From contig JADGBT010000001.1 in the NCBI GenBank assembly GCA_015231375.1, positions 1 to 64,000 of the forward strand: a stretch of DNA of 64,000 bases, written 5' to 3'. The notes beneath the pieces were generated by a model. That model worked only from the letters and a program-made list of their open reading frames with translations. It was not told the DNA's origin and did no database searches. Below are positions 48,755 to 58,380 of the stretch, in pieces; the stretch's first letter is position 1, and each line of letters begins with the position of its first letter. Both the position numbers and the translations under genes were made by a program. The stretch comes from Magnetococcales bacterium. GTDB lineage: Bacteria > Pseudomonadota > Magnetococcia > Magnetococcales > Magnetaquicoccaceae.

Positions 48755-50479
48755 GTGGCTTCTGAATCATTGAATCTCGACTTTGAATTTGAAGATGAAG
48801 ATTTTGGCGCGTTGTTGGAAGAGTCGTTCGGCAAGGGGGTGGGAAAGGAAGGGCAGGTTATCACCGGCACCATCATCCAGCGCGAGGGTGAGGAGTTCGT
48901 CATCGATGTGGGCCTGAAGTCCGAAGGCCGGTTGAACGTCAAGGAGTTCTTGAACGCCGATGGCACCTTGACCCTGGTTGTGGGCGACAAGGTGGACGTG
49001 TTCGTGGAGCGCTGCGAAGACCAGAATGGTCAAGCGGTGCTGTCGCGCGAGAAAGCCAAACGGGAAGAGGCCTGGATCTCTCTGGAGAAGGCCTTCAACG
49101 AAAGCGCCGTGGTGCGTGGTCGCATCATGGGCAAGGTCAAGGGCGGTTACACCGTGGACATCAACACCCTGGCGGCCTTCCTTCCTGGTTCCCAGGTGGA
49201 TGTGCGTCCGGTCCACGACATTTCCCGTCTGCAAGACGAAGAGCAGCCCTTCGAGATCTTGAAAATGGATCGTCGTCGGGGCAACATCGTGGTCTCCCGT
49301 CGCTCGGTGATCGAAAAGCAGCGCGAGAGTGCCCGTACCGCCCTGCTGGAGACCCTGCACGAAGGGATGATCCTGGATGGCGTGGTCAAGAACATCACCG
49401 ACTACGGCGCCTTCGTGGACCTGGGTGGACTCGACGGTCTGCTGCACATCACCGACATGTCCTGGAAGCGGGTCAAGCACCCCTCCAGCGTGGTCACGGT
49501 GGGCGACACCGTGGGCGTGCAGGTGATCAAGTTCAACTCGGAGACTCAGCGTATCTCTCTGGGTATCAAGCAGTTGCAGACCGATCCGTGGGAAGGGATC
49601 GGGGCCAAGTATCCGGCTGGCGCCCGTTTCCGTGGTGTGGTGACCAACATCACCGACTACGGCGCCTTCGTGGAACTGGAAGCGGGCGTCGAAGGTCTGG
49701 CCCATGTTTCCGAACTGGCCTGGACCAAAAAGAATCTCCATCCTTCCAAGGTGCTGAATGTGGGCCAGGAAGTGGAGGTGATGGTGCTGGATGTGGATGC
49801 CGAGCGTCGTCGCATCTCTCTCGGTGTCAAGCAGTGCCTGGAAAATCCGTGGCAGACCTTTGCCGAGAAGTATCCGGTGGGTACCACGGTGCGCGGCGAG
49901 ATCAAGAACATCACTGAATTCGGTCTGTTCGTGGGTCTGGATGGGGACATCGACGGTCTGGTCCATCTGTCGGACGTGACCTGGGATCCCAATCCGCCGG
50001 AAGATCTGCTCAAGAGCTATCAGCGCGGCCAGGAAGTCGAGGCGGTGGTGTTGTCCCTCGATCCCGAAAAAGAGCGCATCTCCCTGGGCCTCAAGCAGGC
50101 CACCCCGGATGCCTGGACCCAGTGGGCCGATGCCCACGGCAAGGGCGACTCGGTGAATGGCGTGATCAAGGAGGTGAGTCAGGCTGGTGTGGTGATTCAA
50201 CTGGGAGAGGAAATCGAGGGCTTCTTGCGCAAGTCCGAGTATTCCCGGGATGATCGGGACGGAGTCGATTTCAAGGTGGGTGGCGAAGTGATCTCGCAGG
50301 TGATCCAGGTGGATCGTCAGAAACGCAAGGTCATGCTCTCCATCAAATCCATGGAAATCAGTCAGGAACGGCAGAGCCTCAAAGAGTATGCGGCCGATCC
50401 GGGCAGTGCCACGAGCAGTCTGGGCGAGTTGTTGAGTCAGGCCCTGGAAAGACAGGCCGGTGACCTGGGGAAACGGTAA
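48755..50479 (+). CDS. rpsA: 30S ribosomal protein S1
   Basis: S1 binds mRNA on the small subunit. The 574-residue protein contains six S1 domains, visible as GTIIQREGEEFVIDVGLKSEG, RIMGKVKGGYTVDI, GVVKNITDYGAFVDLGGLDGLLHITD, GVVTNITDYGAFVELEAGVEGLAHVSE, GEIKNITEFGLFVGLDGDIDGLVHLSD and GVIKEVSQAGVVIQLGEEIEGFL. The start is GTG 48755 with AAGGTG 7-10 nt upstream. Length fits the usual 550-580 residues. Confidence 0.97.
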   Translation: MASESLNLDFEFEDEDFGALLEESFGKGVGKEGQVITGTIIQREGEEFVIDVGLKSEGRLNVKEFLNADGTLTLVVGDKVDVFVERCEDQNGQAVLSREKAKREEAWISLEKAFNESAVVRGRIMGKVKGGYTVDINTLAAFLPGSQVDVRPVHDISRLQDEEQPFEILKMDRRRGNIVVSRRSVIEKQRESARTALLETLHEGMILDGVVKNITDYGAFVDLGGLDGLLHITDMSWKRVKHPSSVVTVGDTVGVQVIKFNSETQRISLGIKQLQTDPWEGIGAKYPAGARFRGVVTNITDYGAFVELEAGVEGLAHVSELAWTKKNLHPSKVLNVGQEVEVMVLDVDAERRRISLGVKQCLENPWQTFAEKYPVGTTVRGEIKNITEFGLFVGLDGDIDGLVHLSDVTWDPNPPEDLLKSYQRGQEVEAVVLSLDPEKERISLGLKQATPDAWTQWADAHGKGDSVNGVIKEVSQAGVVIQLGEEIEGFLRKSEYSRDDRDGVDFKVGGEVISQVIQVDRQKRKVMLSIKSMEISQERQSLKEYAADPGSATSSLGELLSQALERQAGDLGKR

Positions 50480-50510
50480 TGTTGCCCCGCGCTTCGATAC
50501 GAGGTGTCCC

Positions 50511-50786
50511 ATGACCAAGTCGTCGCTGATCAGTGCCATTGCAGTGAAGATGGAACTTTCGCGCAAGGAAGCGGAAGTGGCGGTCAACACGGTGTTTGAA
50601 ACCATCAGCGCCTCGCTGGATCGCAATGATCGGGTGGAACTCCGGGGATTCGGCAGCTTCGGCGTCAAACAGCGCCGTTCGCGGGATGGCCGCAATCCCA
50701 AGACCGGGGATCACGTCCTGGTGGATGCGAAGCGGGTTTTGTTTTTCAAGGCGGGGAAGGAACTCCGCAAACGGGTGGATGTGTAA
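50511..50786 (+). CDS. ihfB: Integration host factor beta subunit / HU family
   Basis: The 91-residue DNA-bending protein reads MTKSSLISAIAVKMELSRKEAEVAVN, ELRGFGSFGVKQRRSRDGRNPKTGDHVLVDAKRVLFFKAGKELRKRV. The arm motif RNPKTG is the DNA-intercalating tip. Position after rpsA is that of ihfB. ATG 50511 has GAGGTG upstream. Confidence 0.94.
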   Translation: MTKSSLISAIAVKMELSRKEAEVAVNTVFETISASLDRNDRVELRGFGSFGVKQRRSRDGRNPKTGDHVLVDAKRVLFFKAGKELRKRVDV

Positions 50787-50794
50787 TGAAATCA

Positions 50795-50855
50795 GGCGCG
50801 GGTCGCAGGGAATCGGTGGGCCGGAATGGGGACCGATTCCGTTCCGACCCGCGCC
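50795..50855 (+). terminator. Compound stem-loop after ihfB
   Basis: GGCGCGGGTCG (50795-50805) pairs with CGACCCGCGCC (50845-50855). Inside, GGAATCGGT pairs with ACCGATTCC, and outside, TGAAA pairs with TTTCA. This very stable structure separates ihfB from lapA and probably acts as terminator or attenuator. Confidence 0.75.
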
Positions 50856-50937
50856 GTTTCATGCCCGAACGATCGATGAACAATGGAAAAATGGAGGATC
50901 GGGGAGACCCGAGGCGCGTTGTGATGACGGACCGGGC

Positions 50938-51237
50938 ATGCACGGCTGGATCCGTCTGATCGTCGCCTCGCTCCTCGGGATCGTGGCCTTTGGGTTTGCC
51001 CTTGGCAATCCGGACGAAGTGGCGGTGCGTCTTCCCGGTGGATGGACCCTGGCCGAGGTGCCTGTGTTCGTGTTGGTTTTTGTTCCCTTGTTTTTTGGTT
51101 TCATTCTCGGGGCGTATACCGGGTGGGCGGGCGGTCGGCGACAGAATCGGAGCATGGACCATTTGCGCGATCAGAACCGGGCCTTGGAACGAGAGTTGAT
51201 CAATCTGCGCAATCTCCCCTTGACCAACGATTTGTGA
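50938..51237 (+). CDS. lapA: Lipopolysaccharide assembly protein LapA-like (DUF1049)
   Basis: The 99-residue protein has two membrane helices (LIVASLLGIVAFGFALGN and FVLVFVPLFFGFILGAYTGW) and a short cytoplasmic coiled tail (RRQNRSMDHLRDQNRALERELINLRN). It matches LapA, which regulates LPS synthesis with LapB. The start ATG 50938 lacks a strong ribosome-binding site. The lapB gene follows after 16 nt. Confidence 0.88.
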   Translation: MHGWIRLIVASLLGIVAFGFALGNPDEVAVRLPGGWTLAEVPVFVLVFVPLFFGFILGAYTGWAGGRRQNRSMDHLRDQNRALERELINLRNLPLTNDL

Positions 51238-51253
51238 TGACGGGATCGTCCTG

Positions 51254-52444
51254 ATGGATTTTCCTCATCTCGCGGGTTGGGCGGCTTTGGCGGTCACCCT
51301 GGGGGCGATCGTCTTTGGCGCGGGTCGTCGTCTGGGGCGGGAGGAGGAGGCTCAGGGTCGACGCCGGGGCGAACTCGGCGAAGAGTCCGCGTTTTATCTT
51401 CGTGGCCTGAATTTCCTGTTGGCCGACGAACCGGACAAGGCCATCGAGGAGTTCATCAAGTTTGTCCGGGTCAACTCCGAGACCGTTGAAATTCATCTGT
51501 CCTTGGGCAAGCTGTTCCGGGCCCGGGGCGAAGTGGGCAGGGCGATCCGCATTCACCAGACCCTCATTGCCCGGCCCAATCTGTCGCAAGACCATCGCAC
51601 CGCCGCCTTGCACGCCCTGGCCGAGGATTTTCGTCAGGGCGGGTTCGTGGATCGGGCCATGGACGCCTATCGGCAGGTGCTCAATGTCGATTCGAACCAT
51701 CGGGCCGCCTTGGCGGGTTTGCAGGCGATGCACGAAAGCGAAGGGCGCTGGGACATGGCCCTGGAAATGCTCAAACGGCTGGAGGCGGTGACCGGCGTTC
51801 CGGATCCCCGTCGCGAGGCCCATATTCATGTGCGCATGGGACTGGAGGATCAGCGTCCGCCCTCCAATGGCGTGGGGGACGCAGGGGCCATGGTCCATTT
51901 CCGCGAGGCGATCCGGGTGTTTCCCGGCTGCGTGGAGGCGCGTCGGTTGCTGGGGGAGTCTTTGCTGGCCCTGGGCCGGACCCGGGAGGCCATCGAGACC
52001 TTCGAGGCGTTGAAGAGTACCCGTCCGAGTCATTTTTTCATGCTGATGGACGCCTTGCGTCGCGCCTATGAGCGGGCCGGAGACGAGGAGGGCTTTTTTC
52101 GCGGCATGAGCGGTTCGCTGGCGGCTTTGGCCTCTTCTCCCCGGTTGGTGATCCAGTGGGCCGCGTTGCTGGAACAGCGGGGACAATGGGAGGACGCGGT
52201 GGCGGTGTTGCGTTCCGGGATGGCCAATCATCCCCGCTCCCTGGCGATCGTCTCCCCTTTGATCTTGTTGCTGGCCCGGCGGGAGCGGTGGCAGGAGGCG
52301 TTGGAAATCGCCCGGCGGCGCATGGATGATCTGCTCTCCGTGCAACCGGTGTTTCAGTGTTCTCGATGCGGCTTCAAGTCGCAGGATATCTATTGGAAAT
52401 GTCCCCAGTGTCACCAGTGGGACACCATGGAACCCTTGTTGTGA
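51254..52444 (+). CDS. lapB: Lipopolysaccharide assembly protein LapB (YciM)
   Basis: The 396-residue protein has an N-terminal membrane helix (AALAVTLGAIVFGAGRRL), tandem TPR repeats and a C-terminal rubredoxin-like metal site (CSRCGFKSQDIYWKCPQCHQWD). LapB recruits FtsH to degrade LpxC and so controls LPS level. The four cysteines are intact. Confidence 0.94.
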   Translation: MDFPHLAGWAALAVTLGAIVFGAGRRLGREEEAQGRRRGELGEESAFYLRGLNFLLADEPDKAIEEFIKFVRVNSETVEIHLSLGKLFRARGEVGRAIRIHQTLIARPNLSQDHRTAALHALAEDFRQGGFVDRAMDAYRQVLNVDSNHRAALAGLQAMHESEGRWDMALEMLKRLEAVTGVPDPRREAHIHVRMGLEDQRPPSNGVGDAGAMVHFREAIRVFPGCVEARRLLGESLLALGRTREAIETFEALKSTRPSHFFMLMDALRRAYERAGDEEGFFRGMSGSLAALASSPRLVIQWAALLEQRGQWEDAVAVLRSGMANHPRSLAIVSPLILLLARRERWQEALEIARRRMDDLLSVQPVFQCSRCGFKSQDIYWKCPQCHQWDTMEPLL

Positions 52445-52504
52445 TCTTATGATGATTTTTTCCGGGGCGGGCCGGTCGGTGGGTCCGCTTCAAAGAGAGT
52501 GAAC

Positions 52505-52969
52505 ATGCGAGTCTTCATGGCGGCGGATCATGGCGCGTTGGAACTGAAAAACGATCTGGCGGTCTGGATCCGGGATCGGCATGGGCTGGAGGTGGTGGAT
52601 TTCGGTGTGCATTCGACCGCGTCGGTGGACTATCCGGATCTGGCCGCGTCCTTATGTCGGGATTTGTTGGCCGGGGATCCGCAAGACCGGGGGATTTTGT
52701 TGTGCGGCACCGGATTGGGGATGAGCATCGCGGCCAACCGTTGGCCCGGCGTGCGGGCCGCCTTGTGTCACGACGCCTATACCGCCCGCATGTCCCGATT
52801 GCACAATGACGCCAATGTGCTGGTGTTGGGGGGACGGGTGATCGGATTGGGAGTGGCCCGGGATCTGGTGGATGTGTGGCTGGTGGAGTCTTTCGAGGGG
52901 GGGCGTCACCAGCGGCGTCTGGACAAGATGGAAGCGCTCCCGCAGGGGCAAGATGGCGGGAACTCCTGA
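52505..52969 (+). CDS. rpiB: Ribose-5-phosphate isomerase B
   Basis: The 154-residue RpiB/LacAB family protein interconverts ribose 5-phosphate and ribulose 5-phosphate. It shows AADHGALELKNDL, VVDFGVHSTASVDYPDLA and GILLCGTGLGMSIAANRWPGVRAALCHDAYTARMSRLHNDANVLVLGGRVIG, with the active-site cysteine and G-T-G loop. ATG 52505 has GAGAG upstream. Ribulose 5-phosphate feeds the rib operon downstream. Confidence 0.95.
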   Translation: MRVFMAADHGALELKNDLAVWIRDRHGLEVVDFGVHSTASVDYPDLAASLCRDLLAGDPQDRGILLCGTGLGMSIAANRWPGVRAALCHDAYTARMSRLHNDANVLVLGGRVIGLGVARDLVDVWLVESFEGGRHQRRLDKMEALPQGQDGGNS

Positions 52970-52998
52970 TTATTTCTTGATTTTTATTGAGGAACATC

Positions 52999-54264
52999 AT
53001 GAACATGGACGGATTGCAATTCGTGGACCCCGAGATTTACGCCGCCATTGGCGAAGAGTTGGGACGGCAGCGCAATCAGATCGAACTCATCGCCTCGGAG
53101 AACATCGTCAGTCGCGCGGTGCTGGAGGCCCAGGGCAGCGTGCTGACCAACAAATATGCCGAAGGCTATCCCCACAAGCGTTATTACGGCGGTTGCGAGT
53201 TCGTGGACAAGGCCGAGGATCTGGCCATCGAGCGGGCCAGGATTCTGTTCGGGTGTCAATTCGCCAATGTCCAGCCCCACTCCGGCTCCCAGGCCAACAT
53301 GGCCGCCTTGCTGGCCTTGCTGGAACCGGGCGAGTTGCTGCTGGGCATGTCTTTGGCCCATGGGGGGCATCTGACCCATGGCGCGGCCCCCAATTTTTCC
53401 GGACAACTGTTCCGGGCCGTGCAATATGGTCTGGATCCGGCCACCGAGTGCATCGATTACGACCGGGTGGAGGCCCTGGCCCTGGAGCATCGGCCCAAGG
53501 TGATCGTGGCCGGGGCGTCGGCTTACAGTCGGGTGATCGATTTCGAGCGCTTCCGGCGCATCTGCGATGCCTGCGGGGCCTCGTTGCTGGTGGATATGGC
53601 CCATTTCGCCGGACTGGTGGCCGTGGGTGAGCATCCGGATCCCTTCCCCCATGCCGACATCGTGACCACCACCACCCACAAGACCTTGCGGGGACCACGG
53701 GGCGGCATGATCCTGACCAACCGGGAGGAGTTGGCCAAAAAGATCAACTCCAAGATCTTCCCCGGCATTCAGGGTGGACCTCTGATGCATGTGATCGCCG
53801 CCAAGGCCGTGGCGTTCGGCGAGGCGTTGCGTCCCGAGTTCAAGGGGTATATCCAGCAGGTGCGCCACAACGCGCGGGTGCTGGCGGAAACTCTGGTGGC
53901 CGGGGGATTGCGCATCGTCTCCGGCGGCACGGACAACCATCTGATGCTCGTGGATCTCACCTCCCGCGACATCACCGGCAAGGATACGGAAAAAGCCCTG
54001 GAACGGGCGGGATTGACTTGCAACAAGAACGCCATTCCCAACGATCCCCGTTCGCCTTTCATCACCTCGGGTATTCGGTTGGGCACCCCGGCTTCCACGT
54101 CGCGGGGGTTCGGGGAAGAGGAGTTCGTCACCATCGGCAAATTGATCGTGGGCGTGGTGGATGCCTTGTCCGCCCATCCCGAGGGGGATGCGACCGTGGA
54201 GGCGGAAACCCGGCGCCAGGTCGCCATTTTGTGCGACCGGTTTCCCGTGTATACCGGAATGTGA
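52999..54264 (+). CDS. glyA: Serine hydroxymethyltransferase
   Basis: This PLP enzyme makes glycine and methylene-tetrahydrofolate from serine. The 421-residue protein has [38 protein letters not shown] and the PLP lysine in [20 protein letters not shown]. The end, [17 protein letters not shown], is typical. ATG 52999 has TGAGGAA upstream. In many proteobacteria nrdR lies between glyA and ribD; here only 20 nt separate them. Confidence 0.97.
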   Translation: MNMDGLQFVDPEIYAAIGEELGRQRNQIELIASENIVSRAVLEAQGSVLTNKYAEGYPHKRYYGGCEFVDKAEDLAIERARILFGCQFANVQPHSGSQANMAALLALLEPGELLLGMSLAHGGHLTHGAAPNFSGQLFRAVQYGLDPATECIDYDRVEALALEHRPKVIVAGASAYSRVIDFERFRRICDACGASLLVDMAHFAGLVAVGEHPDPFPHADIVTTTTHKTLRGPRGGMILTNREELAKKINSKIFPGIQGGPLMHVIAAKAVAFGEALRPEFKGYIQQVRHNARVLAETLVAGGLRIVSGGTDNHLMLVDLTSRDITGKDTEKALERAGLTCNKNAIPNDPRSPFITSGIRLGTPASTSRGFGEEEFVTIGKLIVGVVDALSAHPEGDATVEAETRRQVAILCDRFPVYTGM

Positions 54265-54284
54265 TGGATCTGAATGGATCTTGA

Positions 54285-55424
54285 ATGAGAGGGCCGGAAC
54301 GCCTCGTGAACCACGACCGCCGTTACATGGCCCTGGCCTTGCGCCTTGCGGCGCGGGCCACGGGGCGGACTCGACCCAATCCGGTGGTGGGGTGCGTGAT
54401 CGTGCGTGACGGCGAGATTGTGGGGCAGGGGTTTCATCCTTGCGCCGGAGCGCCCCACGCCGAGGTCTACGCCTTGCGTCAGGCCGGTGAACGGGCCAGA
54501 GGGGCGACGTTGTACGTCAATCTGGAGCCGTGTTCCCATCATGGCCGCACGCCGCCTTGCGCCGACGCCGTGATTCGGGCCGGAGTCGTCCGGGTGGTGA
54601 TCGCGATGATCGATCCGAATTTGCAGGTATCGGGTCGGGGCGTGGAACGGTTGCGGTCGGCGGGTGTCGAAGTGGTGGTGGGGGTGCGGGCCGAAGAGGC
54701 CCAGGAGCTGAATCGTCCCTTCGTCACCTGGATCGAGCAGGAACGGCCCCTGATCACCCTGAAACTGGCCGCCTCCCTGGATGGCAAAACCGCCACCCGT
54801 ACCGGCGAAAGCCAATGGATCACCGGACCCGCCGCCCGCGCCTGGGTGCAGCGGATGCGGGATCAGCACGACGCGGTGATGGTGGGCATCGGCACGATCC
54901 TGGCCGACGATCCCCGTCTGAACTGTCGCATGCCCAATGGACGGGATCCGATCCGGGTGGTGGTGGATTCCCGTTTGCGCATTCCGGACCGGGCGCGGGT
55001 GTTCGACTCGTCGGTGGTCTCGCCGTTGTGGATCGCCACCGGACGGGGAGCCAATTTCGCCCGGGCCGAGGCGTTGGGATCGCGGGCCAATGTGCGGGTG
55101 ATCCCCTGTCGCGAAACCCCGGACGGACGGGTGAATCTGGTGGATCTGATGTCTCGGCTGGGAGAGATGGATCTGACGAGCGTATTGTGCGAGGCCGGAT
55201 CGGTTTTGACCGGAGCGTTGCTGGAGGCGGGTCTGGCGGATCGCATGGCGCTGTTTCTGGCGCCCAAGCTGATCGGCGGTCACGACTCTCCGGGTCTGCT
55301 GGACAGCGTGGGCATCGGCTCTTTGGCCGATGCCCAGCGACTGGTCAACATGCGGGTCACCCAGGTGGGCGAGGATCTGCTGGTCGAAGGGGATTTCGAG
55401 GGGTCGCGATGTTTACTGGCCTGA
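54285..55424 (+). CDS. ribD: Bifunctional riboflavin deaminase/reductase RibD
   Basis: RibD deaminates and then reduces the pyrimidine intermediate. The 379-residue protein has a zinc deaminase domain (GFHPCAGAPHAEVYAL, NLEPCSHHGRTPPCADAVI) and a reductase domain (ITLKLAASLDGKTATRTGESQWITG, VMVGIGTILADDPRL, EAGSVLTGALLEAGL). The start is ATG 54285 or GTG 54306. The end overlaps ribE by 16 nt. Confidence 0.96.
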   Translation: MRGPERLVNHDRRYMALALRLAARATGRTRPNPVVGCVIVRDGEIVGQGFHPCAGAPHAEVYALRQAGERARGATLYVNLEPCSHHGRTPPCADAVIRAGVVRVVIAMIDPNLQVSGRGVERLRSAGVEVVVGVRAEEAQELNRPFVTWIEQERPLITLKLAASLDGKTATRTGESQWITGPAARAWVQRMRDQHDAVMVGIGTILADDPRLNCRMPNGRDPIRVVVDSRLRIPDRARVFDSSVVSPLWIATGRGANFARAEALGSRANVRVIPCRETPDGRVNLVDLMSRLGEMDLTSVLCEAGSVLTGALLEAGLADRMALFLAPKLIGGHDSPGLLDSVGIGSLADAQRLVNMRVTQVGEDLLVEGDFEGSRCLLA

Positions 55425-56074
55425 TCGAAGAAGTGGGGGTGATCCGGGCGGTGGAGCGCTCCTCGGCGGAGTGGCTGTTGCGGATCGGCTGCGGTTTCCA
55501 GGGGGTGCGGCTGGGGGACTCCATCGCGGTCTCCGGGGTCTGCCTTACGGTGGTGGAGGTGTCCGCCTCCGGCGGTTTCGCGGTGCAGGTCTCCGAGGCC
55601 ACGCTCGAAGTCTCCACGTTGGGGAACCTGAGCGCCGGATCCCGTGTCAATCTGGAACGGGCTCTGGCTTTGGGCGGACGGCTGGATGGTCATCTGGTGC
55701 AAGGGCATGTGGACGCCATGGGACGGGTGGAACGCCTCACCCCCAGGGGACGTTCCCTGGAAACCTGGTTCCGGGTGCCGGGGGCTGTGGGACGGTATTT
55801 GATTCCAAAGGGTTCCATCGCGGTGGACGGTGTGAGTCTCACCGTCAATTCGGTGGTGGATGTCGGGGAGGAGACGCGGTTTTCCATCAATCTCATCCCC
55901 CACACGCAACGCGAGACCACACTCTCCGCGCTCTCTCCCGGTGTTGTCGTCAACGTGGAGAGCGATCTTTTGGGCCGCTATGTGGAACGCCTGCTCGCCC
56001 GTGGCGCGGCATGCGGCCAGGATCGGGAACGGCGCGGGTTGGACGAGACATTCTTGCGTCAACAGGGTTACTAA
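55409..56074 (+). CDS. ribE: Riboflavin synthase alpha chain
   Basis: The 221-residue protein dismutates two lumazines to riboflavin. Its two duplicated barrels both show the pattern: MFTGLIEEVGVIRAVERS, GDSIAVSGVCLTVV, LVQGHVDAMGRVE, then GSIAVDGVSLTVNSV and PHTQRETTLS. The start lies inside the ribD end. Confidence 0.96.
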   Translation: MFTGLIEEVGVIRAVERSSAEWLLRIGCGFQGVRLGDSIAVSGVCLTVVEVSASGGFAVQVSEATLEVSTLGNLSAGSRVNLERALALGGRLDGHLVQGHVDAMGRVERLTPRGRSLETWFRVPGAVGRYLIPKGSIAVDGVSLTVNSVVDVGEETRFSINLIPHTQRETTLSALSPGVVVNVESDLLGRYVERLLARGAACGQDRERRGLDETFLRQQGY

Positions 56075-56083
56075 GGGTTTTAG

Positions 56084-57316
56084 ATGTCATTGCGTTTTGA
56101 TCCGATCGAGTCGGTGCTGGAAGAGTTCCGTCAGGGCCGCATGGTGATCCTGGTGGATGACGAGGATCGCGAGAACGAGGGTGATTTCGTCATCCCCGCC
56201 GAGCACGCCACCGCCGAGGCGGTGAATTTCATGGCCATGCACGGTCGCGGCTTGATCTGTCTGGCCCTGACCGGCGAGCGGGTGCGGCAGTTGCAACTGC
56301 CTCTGATGGTCTCGGACAACAATGCCCAGTTCAAGACCGCCTTCACGGTCTCGGTGGAAGCCAAAACCGGCGTGACCACCGGCATTTCGGCCCAGGATCG
56401 GGCGCGTACCGTGGCGGTGGCCATCGCCGATCACGCCTCGCCGTGTGATCTGGTGCGTCCAGGCCATGTGTTTCCTTTGGTGGCCCGGGATGGAGGGGTG
56501 CTGGTGCGGGCCGGTCATACCGAGGCTTCGGTGGATCTGTCCCGGCTGGCCGGATTGAAACCGGCGGCGGTCATCTGCGAAATCCTCAAGGAAGACGGCA
56601 CCATGGCCCGCGTGCCCGACCTGATGGCCATGGCCCGGCGCATGGGACTGAAAATCGCCACCATCGCGGATCTGATCTCGTTTCGCACCTCTCACGAACA
56701 ACTGGTCCATCGGGTGGTGGAGACCCGTCTGCCCACCGATTTCGGCGGGGAGTGGCGTTTGATCGTCTTTGCCAACGAGGTGGATGAGTTCCAGCACGTC
56801 GCCTTGGTCAAAGGGGAGATCAATCCCGAAGAACCGGTGCTGGTGCGGGTCCATTCCGAGTGTCTGACCGGCGATGTGTTCGGCAGTCAGCGTTGCGACT
56901 GTGGCAGTCAGCTTCAGGCGGCCATGCGGCGCATCGGCGAGGAGGAACAGGGGATTTTGTTGTATTTGCGTCAGGAAGGGCGGGGCATTGGGCTGGTCAA
57001 CAAGATGCACGCCTATAATTTGCAGGATCAGGGCCGGGATACGGTCGAGGCCAATCTGGAACTGGGTTTCCCCCCCGATCTGCGGGATTATGGGATCGGT
57101 GCCCAGATTCTGAAAGACCTGGGGGTGCGCCGACTGCGCATCATGACGAATAATCCGAAGAAAATCATTGGCCTGGAAGGCTATGGCATGGAGGTGGTCG
57201 AGCGCGTTCCCATCGAGATGCCCGCGCGCTCGGGCAATGCGGCTTATCTGGAGGTCAAGCATCACAAGATGGGACATCTCTTGCAACAGTTCGCCGATTC
57301 TGGTCGAAACCGCTAG
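56084..57316 (+). CDS. ribBA: Bifunctional DHBP synthase/GTP cyclohydrolase II
   Basis: This protein supplies both precursors of riboflavin. The 410 residues comprise an N-terminal DHBP synthase (VDDEDRENEGDFVIPAEHAT, RPGHVFPLVARDGGVLVRAGHTEASVDL) and a C-terminal GTP cyclohydrolase II. The latter keeps its zinc cysteines (CLTGDVFGSQRCDCGSQL) and LRQEGRGIGLVNKMHAYNLQDQGRDTVEAN. Both halves look active. No FMN riboswitch is visible in the operon leader. Confidence 0.96.
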   Translation: MSLRFDPIESVLEEFRQGRMVILVDDEDRENEGDFVIPAEHATAEAVNFMAMHGRGLICLALTGERVRQLQLPLMVSDNNAQFKTAFTVSVEAKTGVTTGISAQDRARTVAVAIADHASPCDLVRPGHVFPLVARDGGVLVRAGHTEASVDLSRLAGLKPAAVICEILKEDGTMARVPDLMAMARRMGLKIATIADLISFRTSHEQLVHRVVETRLPTDFGGEWRLIVFANEVDEFQHVALVKGEINPEEPVLVRVHSECLTGDVFGSQRCDCGSQLQAAMRRIGEEEQGILLYLRQEGRGIGLVNKMHAYNLQDQGRDTVEANLELGFPPDLRDYGIGAQILKDLGVRRLRIMTNNPKKIIGLEGYGMEVVERVPIEMPARSGNAAYLEVKHHKMGHLLQQFADSGRNR

Positions 57317-57337
57317 CGATCATGGAGTTTTCCTTGT

Positions 57338-57817
57338 ATGGTCAATGAGTTGAATACACTCGAAGGACACTTCGACGCCCATGGCTGCCATTTTGCCATT
57401 GTGGTGGCCCGTTTCAACAGTTTCATCACCGAACGGTTGCTGGAAGGGGCGGTGGATGGTCTCGTCCGTCACGGGGCGTCGCGGGAGGCCATCACGGTTT
57501 TGCGGGTTCCCGGCGCTTTCGAAATCCCCATGGCCGCGCAGAAAGTGGCCCGCAGTGGCCGGTTCGACGGAGTGCTGTGTCTCGGCGCGGTGATTCGCGG
57601 CTCCACGCCCCATTTCGATTACGTCTCTTCCGAGGTGAGCAAAGGGGTGGCTTCGGTCTCTTTGGAGAGCGGCATTCCGGTGGGTTTCGGCGTGCTCACC
57701 ACCGACACCTTGGAGCAGGCCATTGAACGGGCCGGATCCAAGGCGGGCAACAAAGGGTGGGAAACCGCTTTGAGCGTGATCGAGATGGTCAATCTTTTCA
57801 AACGTATCGATCCATAA
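57338..57817 (+). CDS. ribH: 6,7-dimethyl-8-ribityllumazine synthase
   Basis: The 159-residue lumazine synthase has [66 protein letters not shown], and [27 protein letters not shown]. Its stop shares one base with the nusB start (TAATG). Confidence 0.97.
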   Translation: MVNELNTLEGHFDAHGCHFAIVVARFNSFITERLLEGAVDGLVRHGASREAITVLRVPGAFEIPMAAQKVARSGRFDGVLCLGAVIRGSTPHFDYVSSEVSKGVASVSLESGIPVGFGVLTTDTLEQAIERAGSKAGNKGWETALSVIEMVNLFKRIDP

Positions 57818-58380
57818 TGCAATCCTTACAGAAGGATCTTTCGGGCACCATGAATCCGACTCCACGACGCACGCCAATCCGTTCGGTTCCTCCCGTCACT
57901 CCGGTCGGATCTGTGGATCCGGGTATTATGGGGGCCGTGCCGGTGCGCAGCCGTCACAAGGCGCGCGAGTTGACCTTGCTGGCCTTGTATCAATGCGACA
58001 TCAGCGGAGATGGCATCCATCGCGCCGTTGGCCAGTTGTGCGAAGACAACGCCGATGGCCGGGCCGATCTGGAGTATTTCCAGAAGGTGGCCGCCGGAGC
58101 CTGGAGCCGGTTGGACGAGCTCGACCACTGGATCACCCGTGGGGCCAAGAACTGGTCCTTGTCGCGCATCTCCACCATCGACCGCAACATCCTGCGGCAG
58201 GGGATCTACGAACTGCTCGCCGAACCGGATCTGCCCATTCAGGTGGTGATCCACGAAGCCATCGAGCTGTCCAAGCGTTATGGCGGGGATGGTTCGGGTT
58301 CGTTTGTCAATGGGGTCATGGACAACGTGGCCAATCAGATTCGCGGTCCCGGCGTCCGTCCGGAGGGAGGTGCCGAGTGA
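57817..58380 (+). CDS. nusB: Transcription antitermination protein NusB
   Basis: NusB binds boxA RNA with NusE for rRNA antitermination. The helical domain is seen in RSRHKARELTLLALYQCDISGDG, then ISTIDRNILRQGIYELL, IQVVIHEAIELSKRYGGDGSGSFVNGVMDNVANQIR. The N-terminus has about 45 extra residues of low complexity (TPRRTPIRSVPPVTPVG). The start is therefore uncertain: 57817 is coupled to ribH, while 57850 or 57931 would give shorter forms. Confidence 0.92.
   Translation: MQSLQKDLSGTMNPTPRRTPIRSVPPVTPVGSVDPGIMGAVPVRSRHKARELTLLALYQCDISGDGIHRAVGQLCEDNADGRADLEYFQKVAAGAWSRLDELDHWITRGAKNWSLSRISTIDRNILRQGIYELLAEPDLPIQVVIHEAIELSKRYGGDGSGSFVNGVMDNVANQIRGPGVRPEGGAE

Noticed and set aside
48767-50701. 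644-codon minus-strand frame opposite rpsA
   Set aside because: It is a His/Gln/Leu-rich shadow of the repeated S1 domains.
54265-54284. Possible FMN riboswitch before the rib operon
   Set aside because: Only 20 nt separate glyA and ribD, far too short for the element, and nothing similar lies upstream of ribBA.
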